Shown here piece by piece: positions 7,548-16,544 of a stretch of DNA of 64,000 bases. Under the pieces are notes generated by a model, which had not been told where the DNA came from, did not search any database, and saw only the letters and a program-made list of their open reading frames with translations. The stretch is from Desulfonatronum thiodismutans (GTDB lineage: Bacteria > Desulfobacterota > Desulfovibrionia > Desulfovibrionales > Desulfonatronaceae). How positions within the stretch are numbered: position 1 is the first letter of the stretch; each line of letters opens with the position of its first letter. Location: contig NZ_JPIK01000023.1 of the NCBI RefSeq assembly GCF_000717475.1, forward strand, positions 27,457-91,456, read 5' to 3'. The translations under genes were made by a program, and so were the position numbers.

Positions 7548-8609
7548 ATGACCCAATCCTACCACGCCCTGGCCCTCTACTCCGGGGGGCTGGACAGCAT
7601 CCTGGCCATGAAAACCGTGCTCGACCAGGGACTGCGGGTCCTTGGCCTGCATTTCTGTTCCCCGTTTTTCGGCCACCCGGACAAAATCGGACACTGGCAA
7701 CGCATCTATAACCTAGAAATCCGGCCCGTGGACGTGCATCAGGAGTTCATCGACATCTTGCGCCAAGGCCCGCGCTTCGGCTACGGCAAGGTGCTCAACC
7801 CCTGCGTGGACTGCAAGATCACCATGCTCTCCCATGCCAAATCCCTGCTGGACCAGTACGGCGCCCGGTTCCTGATCAGCGGCGAAGTCCTTGGCCAGCG
7901 CCCCATGTCCCAACGCCGGGACACCTTGAACCTGATCAGCAAGCAGGCCGACGTCCGCGACCTGTTGCTGCGCCCACTCTGCGCCGGCCACCTTCCGTCC
8001 ACGCCCATGGAAGAGGAAGGCCTGGTGGACCGCTCCCGGCTGCACTCCATTTCCGGCCGGGGCCGCAAGGACCAACTCCGTCTGGCCGAAACCTACGGCC
8101 TGACCGAAATCCCCACCCCGGCCGGCGGCTGCCTGCTGGCGGAACAGGAATCCGCCAAACGGTTCTGGCCCGTCCTGACCCGCATCCCCGAGCCGTCCCC
8201 ACGCGACTTCGCCCTGGCCAACATGTCCCGGCAGTACTGGAACGACGGGCTTTGGATGATGGTCGGCCGCAACAAGGCGAATAACGATGCCCTGGCGCGC
8301 ATGGCCCAGGCCGAGGATCTGCTGTTCAAGACCGCGGACGTCCAGGGTCCCCTGGCCCTGGGCCGTCGCAAGCCGGGCATAATCTGGACCGAGGAGGATA
8401 TCCGCCGGGCCGCGACCTTCGTGGCCGGCTTCACCGCGAAAAAGCGCCCCCCCGGACAGACTCCTCTGGTCCGCGTCGCCAGTTCCGGCCAGTCCCGCAC
8501 CCTGGAATGCCCCGCCGAATCACCGTCCGAAACTGGTTGGACGGAGTTCACCTGGGACCGGACAAAGCAAGAAAAACAAGACTGGATCAACGCCAACTCC
8601 CCGTCCTGA
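7548..8609 (+). CDS. PP-loop ATP pyrophosphatase, MnmA/ThiI-like thiolation enzyme
   Basis: 353 aa. The N-terminal PP-loop LYSGGLDSILAMK marks an ATP pyrophosphatase that adenylates a substrate, here most likely tRNA for sulfur insertion. NPCVDCK near residue 88 resembles the MnmA-type active-site Cys pair and TPAGGCLL near residue 190 offers another Cys. The C-terminal third is basic and unassigned. It follows the YeeE/YedE transporter pair after 112 nt in the same direction, which suggests use of the imported sulfur (or selenium), but the gap and the stem-loop allow a separate transcript. Family call is firm; exact tRNA position or substrate is unknown. Confidence 0.75.
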   Translation: MTQSYHALALYSGGLDSILAMKTVLDQGLRVLGLHFCSPFFGHPDKIGHWQRIYNLEIRPVDVHQEFIDILRQGPRFGYGKVLNPCVDCKITMLSHAKSLLDQYGARFLISGEVLGQRPMSQRRDTLNLISKQADVRDLLLRPLCAGHLPSTPMEEEGLVDRSRLHSISGRGRKDQLRLAETYGLTEIPTPAGGCLLAEQESAKRFWPVLTRIPEPSPRDFALANMSRQYWNDGLWMMVGRNKANNDALARMAQAEDLLFKTADVQGPLALGRRKPGIIWTEEDIRRAATFVAGFTAKKRPPGQTPLVRVASSGQSRTLECPAESPSETGWTEFTWDRTKQEKQDWINANSPS

Positions 8610-8620
8610 AACCACCACCT

Positions 8621-9592
8621 ATGGACACGCTCATCAACCTTGGCCTGATCGTGGTCAGTGCCGCGCTGCTCTGGAAAGGGGCGGAGCTGATCGTGGACAA
8701 CGCCGCGACCATTGCCCGGCGCTGGGGCATCTCCGAGCTGGTCATCGGCCTGACCATCGTCGCCGCCGGAACCTCGGCGCCGGAATTCCTGGTCACCATG
8801 ACCGCCGCGTATCAAGGGTTGCCGGCCATTGCCCTTTCCAACGTCCTGGGGTCCAATATCTTCAACCTGGGCATGATTCTCGGGCTGGTGGCCATGATCC
8901 GTCCCATCCCCACCCACCCTACTCTCCTCTACAGAGACGGAGGTCTGTTACTGGGTCTGACCATGATGTTCATGGCTCTGATTTACCTGGATTTTCTGGG
9001 AAGATGGTCGGGCATGATTCTGCTGGGCGGCCTTGTCGGCTACACCGCGCTGCTCTTCACCCGCGCACCGAAGGAGATCGCCCGGATCACCATGGACCCC
9101 GGAGATCCCAAAAAGAGCGGAGAGGACGGTCAGGCGAAAGAAAAAATCGCCTGGCGAACCTACCTGTTGCTTTTGCTTGGTTTCATCGGCGTAGCCCTGG
9201 GCGGCAGGATCATGGTCCAGGCGGCTACGGAACTGGCCCTGGTCCTCGGGGTGAGTCAGTGGGCCATCGGCGTGACCATCGTCGCCGCCGGAACCTCCCT
9301 GCCGGAACTGGCCACCTGCCTGGCCGCCTCGCTCAAGGGCCGCAACGACATGATTCTGGGCAACCTGCTGGGCAGCGACATTTTCAACTTCGCCGGAGTC
9401 CTGGGCCTGACCATGCTCCTGCGCCCCCTTCACGCTCCAGAGAGCGCCCTGTTTTCCATGATCCTGCTCAACGCCATGATGCTCCTGGTCCTGCTCTTCA
9501 TCCGCACCAACTGGGGCATCTCCAGAACCGAAGGCGCCCTGCTGATCTGCATGGCGCTCATGCGCTGGGGCGTGGATATTTCAGGTGCATGA
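8621..9592 (+). CDS. CaxA-type Na+(K+)/Ca2+ exchanger
   Basis: 323 aa inner-membrane antiporter of the CaCA superfamily, about ten membrane helices. Both alpha repeats are plain: GTSAPEFLVTM with LSNVLGSNIFNLG in the first half, and GTSLPELATC with LGNLLGSDIFNFAG in the second; these acidic and polar residues coordinate the ions. It exchanges Ca2+ for Na+ (possibly with K+) and would help in a saline habitat. The start at 8621 lies 11 nt after the PP-loop gene; a longer frame from 8507 only overlaps that gene. Confidence 0.9.
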   Translation: MDTLINLGLIVVSAALLWKGAELIVDNAATIARRWGISELVIGLTIVAAGTSAPEFLVTMTAAYQGLPAIALSNVLGSNIFNLGMILGLVAMIRPIPTHPTLLYRDGGLLLGLTMMFMALIYLDFLGRWSGMILLGGLVGYTALLFTRAPKEIARITMDPGDPKKSGEDGQAKEKIAWRTYLLLLLGFIGVALGGRIMVQAATELALVLGVSQWAIGVTIVAAGTSLPELATCLAASLKGRNDMILGNLLGSDIFNFAGVLGLTMLLRPLHAPESALFSMILLNAMMLLVLLFIRTNWGISRTEGALLICMALMRWGVDISGA

Positions 9593-9925
9593 GCAATATT
9601 TCCCTTGTACCGTGGATAAACTGAATTCTGATGGAATTCGTTGATGCGCTTGCAAGTTCGAATCGAACCGCACGGACCTGCCCTGCAAGATTGAATCAGC
9701 ACCCGCTCCTCAGTATGATCAACACGCCACTCCTTGACGCGGTCATCGGTCAGGGGCACGATGAAAAGGAACCAGTTAATCGAGGCAGAAGCGCCGTCCT
9801 CCAGATATGCCTCAATCTCGAAGTGGGCAGAGAAAACTCGGCCCCAGACAAGAAGGCAAGTGGCATCTCGCAAACGACTTCAATAATAATGTTGCGAAAT
9901 AACGCATACTCCTTTTTCCTTTTTT
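9593..9925. other. Intergenic region between caxA-like gene and kinase
   Basis: 333 bp between convergent genes. On the minus strand an open frame reads through most of it (about 9600-9873, with pieces such as FEIEAYLEDGASASINWF) but it runs on antisense to the exchanger and matches no family I know. It could be a gene remnant. No hairpin with a T run was found for either flanking gene. Confidence 0.3.
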
Positions 9926-11791
9926 CTATTGGGTCAGACGTTCAAGGTTCAACCTAGCGATTTCATGGTCCGGATCAGCAGCCACGGCTCGGCGTAGATG
10001 GGCGATGGCCTGCTCCATGTCTCCGGCTCTGGCCCGGGTACCGGCCAAATTGACGAAAACGTCGGCAACAAAGGGCGGGGTCAAGCCCAAGGTCGTGAGG
10101 AATGCGTCTTCTGCTTGCCTGTGGTCGCCCTGCTTCAAGAGCAGGACTCCACGGTTGTAGTGCGCCAGAACCAGGGATGGGTCAATTTCAACCGCCTTGT
10201 TGTAGGCCTCCAAGGCCTCGTCGTTACGCTCCAGGCGCGTCAGGGCTCTTCCAACATGCAGAAAGGCTTCCGCCGAATCCGGAATGTGAACGAGCACTTC
10301 TCCCAAGTTGGACAAAGCCTGCTCAGGATCATCATTGCTCAAGGCGAATTCGGCCTGTTTGATCATTATCGAGGCACGGACGTCGCGCCACCGTGGGTTA
10401 TTCCAAGGAACGCCGTCTTCGGCCTCCGTGACCATCCTCCATGCCTCGTCAACATCACCTTGCTCCAGCATGCTCACCACCTCGCCCAGACGATGATCTT
10501 CGATCTCCAGTTCGCCCCCCAGCACTTCAGAAGTCGAAATCGATGCCCTGGGAACGATCTCCACATCCTTGGACTGACGTCCCGAAACCAGAACCAACAC
10601 CAAAACCAGCAACAGGAGCCCACCACCCAGACCGGCGAGAGTTTTCCACCCTCCAGGAACTGATTGCGGAAAGGACACCGCCTCTTTGGCTTTGGATGGC
10701 TCTCTTTGCATGGATGCCTTGGATGGAACAATCACCGTGGCGCTTAAGTCCGAATCATGCCCACTACCTTGGCCAGGTTGTTCACCGGTCGATACGTAGT
10801 GCCGGACGGCCTTGACTTCCTCCTGCATTTGCTGCGTCTCGTTTTCGATTTCCGGCCCGAACAATGTTCTCATTAAGTCGCGCACCGAATACGAACCGGG
10901 AAACATGGTCAATTCCCGCAAATGCGTTTCAAGGGCAATATTTAAAGCCATGGCATTAGGATATCGATCCTCTGGGTTCGGCGCGAGACATTTCATGCAC
11001 AAGGCTTCAAGCTCGCTGGAAACAAGACTGGAGATACTTGACGGCGGTTCCACCCGCGGATCAAGAACCTTGCGCAGCATCGAAGCCTCGGATTCGCCAC
11101 CAAACAAGCGTTTTCCCGTCAGAAACTCCCAGAACACGACGCCCAGGGAATAGATGTCCGCACGGTGATCAATGGCATCACCTCGGGCCTGCTCCGGAGA
11201 CATGTAGGCCAACTTGCCCTTCAGGACTCCGGTCTGAGTATGTTGGGACTTGGTCAGAGCCTTGGCGATCCCAAAATCCACGAGTTTCACGTCTCCATCG
11301 TAGGAAATCAAAATATTCTGAGGACTAACGTCTCTGTGGACAATGTTCAGCGGTTGGTTGAACTCGCCTTTTCGCTCATGGGCATGGTGCAACGCGGCGG
11401 CGGCCCCGGCGATGATGCGCAGCAAGTATTCCAGGGAAAGCGAAAGTTTTTTTTCCTGAGACTTGTTGCGAATTTCAGCCAGGTTTTTGCCGAACACATA
11501 CTCCATGGCGATGAAATAATTCGACGCCCCGGAACGCTGATCAGGATGGCTACCCAGGTCATAGACGTGAACGATGTTCGAATGGTTCAAGCGACTGGCC
11601 AACCGGGCCTCATCCAAAAACATGGTCCGAAAGTCGTCATTGGAGGCTAAGTGCGGAAGAAGTCGTTTAATAACGACCTGTTTCTCAAAGCCCTCCTCAC
11701 CGATCTTCCAGGCCCGAAAAATTTCAGCCATTCCGCCGATGCCGATGCGTCTGGTCAGATAGTAGTCTTTAAATTGTTCGATATGGACCAT
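9926..11791 (-). CDS. Hanks-type Ser/Thr protein kinase with C-terminal TPR domain
   Basis: 621 aa. Kinase domain about residues 10-290: Gly loop RIGIGGMAEIFRA, ATP Lys42 (VVIKR), helix-C Glu61, catalytic HRDVSPQN (Asp154, Asn159), DFG 172-174 and MSPEQ. All key residues are present, so it should be active. One membrane helix follows at about 384-403, then a TPR region (roughly 480-620), probably periplasmic. Start taken at 11791 (MVHIEQFKDYYLTRR) because the paralogue at 34045 begins identically; ATG 11803 is also possible. It is the last gene of the Tad/FHA run, and its likely targets are the FHA proteins or ATPases encoded beside it. Confidence 0.9.
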   Translation of the reverse strand: MVHIEQFKDYYLTRRIGIGGMAEIFRAWKIGEEGFEKQVVIKRLLPHLASNDDFRTMFLDEARLASRLNHSNIVHVYDLGSHPDQRSGASNYFIAMEYVFGKNLAEIRNKSQEKKLSLSLEYLLRIIAGAAAALHHAHERKGEFNQPLNIVHRDVSPQNILISYDGDVKLVDFGIAKALTKSQHTQTGVLKGKLAYMSPEQARGDAIDHRADIYSLGVVFWEFLTGKRLFGGESEASMLRKVLDPRVEPPSSISSLVSSELEALCMKCLAPNPEDRYPNAMALNIALETHLRELTMFPGSYSVRDLMRTLFGPEIENETQQMQEEVKAVRHYVSTGEQPGQGSGHDSDLSATVIVPSKASMQREPSKAKEAVSFPQSVPGGWKTLAGLGGGLLLLVLVLVLVSGRQSKDVEIVPRASISTSEVLGGELEIEDHRLGEVVSMLEQGDVDEAWRMVTEAEDGVPWNNPRWRDVRASIMIKQAEFALSNDDPEQALSNLGEVLVHIPDSAEAFLHVGRALTRLERNDEALEAYNKAVEIDPSLVLAHYNRGVLLLKQGDHRQAEDAFLTTLGLTPPFVADVFVNLAGTRARAGDMEQAIAHLRRAVAADPDHEIARLNLERLTQ

Positions 11792-11920
11792 GCAGTTTTT
11801 CATTCCTTTCAGGAGGTCAATACGTTGAAAAAATATCAAGCGATTCGTCCCGACCGGCCTTTTTCCAGGAAGGACGAAGCCTGCAAGGCCTATATCGCTT
11901 TCCAATCGTCAACGGCTTTA

Positions 11921-13039
11921 TTACGTCATGCCAAGCTTGGAAGGATTCGTGAACAAGTCCGGGGGAAGCTCCACGTCGCACAGCTCCAGTTCCTTCAAAA
12001 AGGTCGGCGTGTTGCCGGTGGTTCGCAAGGAACCGTCCACTTGCCCGGTTTCCGGATCTTTGCCCCGCAGATCGAACAAAAAGAGTGGATTGGTTAGATA
12101 ACGCCCGTCATTGTCCAGGGAGAGAACTTCAGTGAGTTCGGTCAGTCGTCGCGATCCGTCGGGAAACCTCGCGATCTGGACGATGAGTTCAATGGCCGAG
12201 GCCACCTGGCCGCGAATCGCAGCCAGGGTCATGCTCACGCCGGACATCAAGGCCAGAGTTTCCAGCCGACTCAAGGCGTCCCGGCTGGAGTTGGCGTGCA
12301 CGGTGGTCATGCTCCCGGAGTGGCCGGTGTTCATTGCCTGGAGCATGTCCAGGGCCTCGCCGCCCCGGCACTCGCCGACGATGATCCGGTCCGGTCGCAT
12401 GCGCAGGGAGCAGACCACCAAATCGCGGATGGTCACCTCGGCCCGTCCCTGCTTGTCGGCCTTTTGGGTTTCCATGGGCAGGACGTGTTCCTGTTGCAAT
12501 TGCAGCTCGCTGGAATCCTCTAGTACGAGGATACGTTCGTTCTCGGGAATAAAGGCGGATACAATGTTCAAAAGGGTGGTCTTCCCGCTGCCCGTGCCCC
12601 CGGAGACCACGATATTCTTGCGAGCTTGGACGCAGGCATTCAGAAAAAGCGCGGTTTCTTCAGTCAGGCTGCCGCGCTGGACCAGATCTTCTATGCCCAG
12701 CATGTGCTTGGAGAAACGTCGAATGGCCATGTATGGCCCCCGGCGGGCGATGGGGGGGATCATGGCGTGGACCCGGGAACCGTCAGGAAGACGGGCGTCC
12801 ATGTATGGGCGGGAGGGATCAATGCTTCGCCCCACGAACTGGCCGACGTTGCGGATAGCCGCCATCAAGCTTTCCGGGCTGGTAAAGCGCCGATCCGTCC
12901 TGATCAGCTTGCCCCGCTGCTCAATGTAGATTTCCTCGGGGCCGTTGATCATCACCTCCGTGATGTCGTCATCCAGCAAAAAATCCTTCACCGGACCCAT
13001 GAACTGCAGCACGGTTTGGGAAAAAACGTTTTGGGTCAT
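11921..13039 (-). CDS. Stand-alone TadA/CpaF-family secretion ATPase
   Basis: 372 aa hexameric ATPase of the type II/IV secretion family. Walker A is [13 protein letters not shown] (147-155 core), followed by the Asp-box region ILVLEDSSELQLQQ, Walker B MRPDRIIVGECRGGEALDML and the His box TGHSGSMTTVHANS. The N-terminal domain has DITEVMINGPEEIYIE typical of CpaF. It is about half the length of the TadZ-TadA fusion at 22057-24225 and lacks the ParA part. Two such ATPases in one locus could drive extension and retraction, or serve two machines. GGAG lies 9 nt before the start. Confidence 0.92.
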   Translation of the reverse strand: MTQNVFSQTVLQFMGPVKDFLLDDDITEVMINGPEEIYIEQRGKLIRTDRRFTSPESLMAAIRNVGQFVGRSIDPSRPYMDARLPDGSRVHAMIPPIARRGPYMAIRRFSKHMLGIEDLVQRGSLTEETALFLNACVQARKNIVVSGGTGSGKTTLLNIVSAFIPENERILVLEDSSELQLQQEHVLPMETQKADKQGRAEVTIRDLVVCSLRMRPDRIIVGECRGGEALDMLQAMNTGHSGSMTTVHANSSRDALSRLETLALMSGVSMTLAAIRGQVASAIELIVQIARFPDGSRRLTELTEVLSLDNDGRYLTNPLFLFDLRGKDPETGQVDGSLRTTGNTPTFLKELELCDVELPPDLFTNPSKLGMT

Positions 13040-13081
13040 GTTTCATGGCTCCGGGCTGACATTTGCGACATCATTCATGGA

Positions 13082-14722
13082 TCAGTTGCGGTTCATCCAT
13101 TCCCGGACCTGCCGGGCACGAGCCCCTTCCGGCTGAAGTCGCAGATACTCCGTGAAGGCCGCCTTGGCGCAGGCCGTGTCCGCGAGTTGCTCGGCGCAGA
13201 GTACGCCGAGGTGAAAATGGGCGCTGGCCAATTGTTGATCGGCTTCAATGGCCGTTCGAAAGGCCCGGGCCGCCTCCTGGTGCTGGCCTTTGGCCCGAAA
13301 AACCTGGCCTTTCAGATTCCAGGCCGGTGCATCTCGCGGATATTGCTCTACCAGCCGACGCACCAGGACCAGGGCTTGGTCATGATCGGCCTCCTGCAAC
13401 CGGATTACCGCAAGATTGTAGAGAGCCACGTCGTCATGGGCATTGATGCCCAACACCTGTTGAAAGCGCTCCGCGGCCAGAACCCGCGTCCTGGGATCGT
13501 CCATTTCCAGTCGCCCAAGACCGATCAAGGCCGCCGTATTTCGAGGGTCAATACTTAAGGCTCGCCGCAAGGCGGTTTCCGCTCCCGCGCCGTCGCCGCG
13601 AACATGGGCCAACCAAGCCCGGATCAACCAGATTGCCGGAATGTCCGGGTTCAATGCCTCGACCCGGCTAAGCAGCGGCTCAACCTCGCTGGCCACGGGG
13701 CCATGCCAGAGAGCCAGGGCCAACAGGCCGTACGTCTGTTCCGCGCTCATTTGCGCCGCGGTCGACAAGGCCGCGCGAGAGTCGGACATTTTCTCGTTCA
13801 CCAGCAGGGCCAGCCCCAAGGCCCTGCTGGCTTGGGCAGAACCTTCCAGGACGCGGGCCGCCTGCTCGGCCTCCCGAGCAAGTCGCTCAACATCCTTCTC
13901 GCGAGCCGCGCGACGTTGTTGGTTGAACGTGATGATGCGTAGGCTTTGTTGTTCCGCGTTCAACGCCAACCATCGCGGTTCGGAGGGTTCGCGCAACAAC
14001 CCTTGGGCGATGGCGTTTCCAGCCAGTTCAGAGCGATATGGACAAAACGACCAGAGCATGGCCGGAATGTCAGATTCAGAAACACTCGCGGGGGGAGCGA
14101 GAACCGAAGTCGGGCCGGGTGTGGAGGGAGGCTCCGTAGCCGCGGCCTGGAACCTGACGGTTCGCAAAACCTCGTCCAGAAAGCCGGCCTCCTCGGCCCC
14201 TCCGGGAAGAATGGTCACCGTATACATCCATTTCTTAACGGGGATGAGGATGCGTTTTCCGCTTTGTTCCCTCAGCGTGAACGTATAGCTCAGCCCCTGC
14301 TCCCCGGCCAGGGAGGTCTCCTGGAACACGGAAAATACCTCAGCGCCGCGGCTGTCGGCCATCTGGCCCTGATCCACGGAAACCAGGGCTCTGCCAAGGG
14401 CCTGAATGTCAATGGCCTGCATCAACGGTCGGACCTCGAACTCTACCCTCGCGCTCCGGCCCGAGTCCAATACGTATCTCCGTCCAGACTCTTCCAGAAG
14501 TTCCTTCAGAGAAAAGACGGCCGGATAGGTGAACGACAAGGGCGGATCATCCGAGCTGAAAACGAGCCGTTCCGGGACTGTCACCAACTCTGGCGTTGCT
14601 ATCGGACTGGGCTCGGGAATCGGAAGCTTCGGTTCCCGGGTCGTCTCGCAGGCGGTGAGCAGAATCACGAGAGCCACCAGCCCAAACCAGAGGATCGGAC
14701 GTCGTAAAGCGTTCAGCGACAT
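13082..14722 (-). CDS. TPR-repeat lipoprotein of the Tad/FHA locus
   Basis: 546 aa. The signal ends in a lipobox, VALVILLTAC, so it is lipid-anchored; the residue after Cys is Glu, which favours the outer membrane. The N-terminal half (about 45-190) is a beta-rich domain of unknown family; the C-terminal half carries TPR-like repeats with the usual spacing (for example PRNTAALIGLGRLEM, DVALYNLAVIRLQEADHDQA, PAWNLKGQVFRAKGQHQEA). Start 14722 has AGGAGGCGC upstream and overlaps the preceding FHA gene by 10 nt. A TadD-like pilotin or assembly role for the secretin is plausible (inference). Confidence 0.8.
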   Translation of the reverse strand: MSLNALRRPILWFGLVALVILLTACETTREPKLPIPEPSPIATPELVTVPERLVFSSDDPPLSFTYPAVFSLKELLEESGRRYVLDSGRSARVEFEVRPLMQAIDIQALGRALVSVDQGQMADSRGAEVFSVFQETSLAGEQGLSYTFTLREQSGKRILIPVKKWMYTVTILPGGAEEAGFLDEVLRTVRFQAAATEPPSTPGPTSVLAPPASVSESDIPAMLWSFCPYRSELAGNAIAQGLLREPSEPRWLALNAEQQSLRIITFNQQRRAAREKDVERLAREAEQAARVLEGSAQASRALGLALLVNEKMSDSRAALSTAAQMSAEQTYGLLALALWHGPVASEVEPLLSRVEALNPDIPAIWLIRAWLAHVRGDGAGAETALRRALSIDPRNTAALIGLGRLEMDDPRTRVLAAERFQQVLGINAHDDVALYNLAVIRLQEADHDQALVLVRRLVEQYPRDAPAWNLKGQVFRAKGQHQEAARAFRTAIEADQQLASAHFHLGVLCAEQLADTACAKAAFTEYLRLQPEGARARQVREWMNRN

Positions 14723-16494
14723 TGCGCCTCCTTGGTCTTGATGCGTTGGTGCAGCTCGTCCGAGGCTGGCACCCAATCCAGGGCCTCCCGCCACCGTTCA
14801 CAAGCTTGTCGCAGGTCCCCCAGGCTCTCCAGAACCAGCCCTTCGTCGAACTTTTTGCGTGCCTCGCCGACCAGCGTCCGCTGGACGTCGCTGACAAGCT
14901 CCGAGGCGTTCGTGTTCCACGGGTCGACCCGCAATGCCGCTTGCAGCGCATCATAGGCTTGGCGAGGGGCGCTGGCTACTTGGCGCGAGGCAGCCTCAAC
15001 CATGGGAGTGGATCGTCCCCGCAATTCTTCCTTGACCTGACGGATCAAAACCTCCGCCTCGGCTGGATAGCGGGTCCGTCGACCGGAGTCGATGGACGGC
15101 AATTGCTCCCACGCCCGGACCGCATCCACCAACTTCCCTTGCTGCCGCAGGGCCTGGCCGCGTTCAAAGGCGCTTTTGGCGTCGGACTCCAGCTTCTGGG
15201 CCGCAGCCTGGGCCTGTTGTCTGCGGCGCTGTTCATCTCTCTGGGCTGCTTCGGCTTTGCCCAGAATATCCTTTGATTCTTCGTGATCACCATCAAGTTC
15301 CAGCAGTTGTCGGGCCTCCCGGATGGCCCGGGCATGGTCGTTGGCCCCCAAAGCCCGGCGCGCCTCCACCAGCAAAGCTTCAATCTTTTGCTCCAGAGCC
15401 ATTTGTTCCTGGGCCTTACGCTGCTGTTCCGCCAAATGGGCGTCAAGGCGTTCCCGTGCCTGAGAAAGCAACGACATGCCTTCCTCATGATCTGGAACGG
15501 CAATAACCACCCGCTGCAGAAAATCAACGGCTTCTTGGAGCATCTCGGACTCGAGGGCTTGCTTGCCCCTGACCAGATTCATGGCCGCCAGACGTTGCAC
15601 TTGATCCATTTCCGTGGTTCTGGCTTCCTGTTCCGCCTCCACGGCAATCCGCTGGGGCGCTTCCGAAGAGTCGTCCAAAAAAAACCATCCCACGCCAATC
15701 AGCAGGATTATAGCTATCACGCCTAAGGCAATGGCCTTGCCCCGCCCTCTGCGCTTTGCCTTGACGATCGGTCGTGCCCCGATCTTTTGGCTCAATGGGG
15801 GAATGTTTTTGACGGAAACCGGGACTGCGTCTGATTGCAATTCGAGAACCGTCCCGCCCAGGGTAACGATGTCACCGGGATGTAGCCGGTGCTCCTGAAC
15901 CCGGACCTCGTTGACAAACGTCCCCACTGTGCTGCCCAGATCTCGAACCGAGACCTCTGCCGCGCCGACTTCAAACTCCGCATGTCGGCGAGACACCATG
16001 GGATCGGTCAATTGCGCCCCGCAATCGTCCGCTCGACCGACAACCAGGATTCCGGGGACAAGGGAAAACTCCAGGCCGACGTCCTGCCCTCTGGTCACCG
16101 CCAGTTTCATTTTCGGAGCCGTGCTCGGCGCGGCCATGATCATCGTGGCGTCATCCGGCGGCCGGGCCGTGTCGGCCCCCATGACCATGGTCCTGTCGTC
16201 ATCTCCCGGCAGGGCGGAGAGAGTCAGAGTGAACGGTCTGATCTGGGCGGACTGGCCCGGACGAAGCTCGACCTGGTCCACTTGAACGTCGTCCACGAAA
16301 ATCTTGTTGGCCGAGCCGAGGTCCTCAAGCTTCACGCTCTGATCCGAGACGATCATCTTGGCGTGGTTTCTGGATACCTGGCGGTCGTCCAGAATCACTT
16401 CGTTGCCGTCGAGACGCCCGAGCGAATACACTCCGGGCGTGAGCACCTTGGTCTCGACATGCGTATCGTCCTTGGTGATGGTCAGTTGCAGCAC
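14713..16494 (-). CDS. Double-FHA membrane protein
   Basis: 593 aa. Two forkhead-associated domains read phosphothreonine: residues about 20-95 (GRLDGNEVILDDRQVSRNHAK) and about 145-225 (VVGRADDCGAQLTDP, VSRRHAEF, DLGSTVGTFVNEVR). A basic stretch and one membrane helix (IALGVIAIILLIGVGWFFL) follow near 250-275, then a long charged helical/TPR region. The topology puts the FHA domains in the cytoplasm, in reach of the kinases in this locus. It overlaps the downstream lipoprotein gene, consistent with one transcript. Confidence 0.85.
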   Translation of the reverse strand: MLQLTITKDDTHVETKVLTPGVYSLGRLDGNEVILDDRQVSRNHAKMIVSDQSVKLEDLGSANKIFVDDVQVDQVELRPGQSAQIRPFTLTLSALPGDDDRTMVMGADTARPPDDATMIMAAPSTAPKMKLAVTRGQDVGLEFSLVPGILVVGRADDCGAQLTDPMVSRRHAEFEVGAAEVSVRDLGSTVGTFVNEVRVQEHRLHPGDIVTLGGTVLELQSDAVPVSVKNIPPLSQKIGARPIVKAKRRGRGKAIALGVIAIILLIGVGWFFLDDSSEAPQRIAVEAEQEARTTEMDQVQRLAAMNLVRGKQALESEMLQEAVDFLQRVVIAVPDHEEGMSLLSQARERLDAHLAEQQRKAQEQMALEQKIEALLVEARRALGANDHARAIREARQLLELDGDHEESKDILGKAEAAQRDEQRRRQQAQAAAQKLESDAKSAFERGQALRQQGKLVDAVRAWEQLPSIDSGRRTRYPAEAEVLIRQVKEELRGRSTPMVEAASRQVASAPRQAYDALQAALRVDPWNTNASELVSDVQRTLVGEARKKFDEGLVLESLGDLRQACERWREALDWVPASDELHQRIKTKEAQCR

Positions 16495-16544
16495 TGTTGC
16501 GCTCCTTGAAATATGCGCCGGAAAAGTTCTTTCATGCCCAACTC

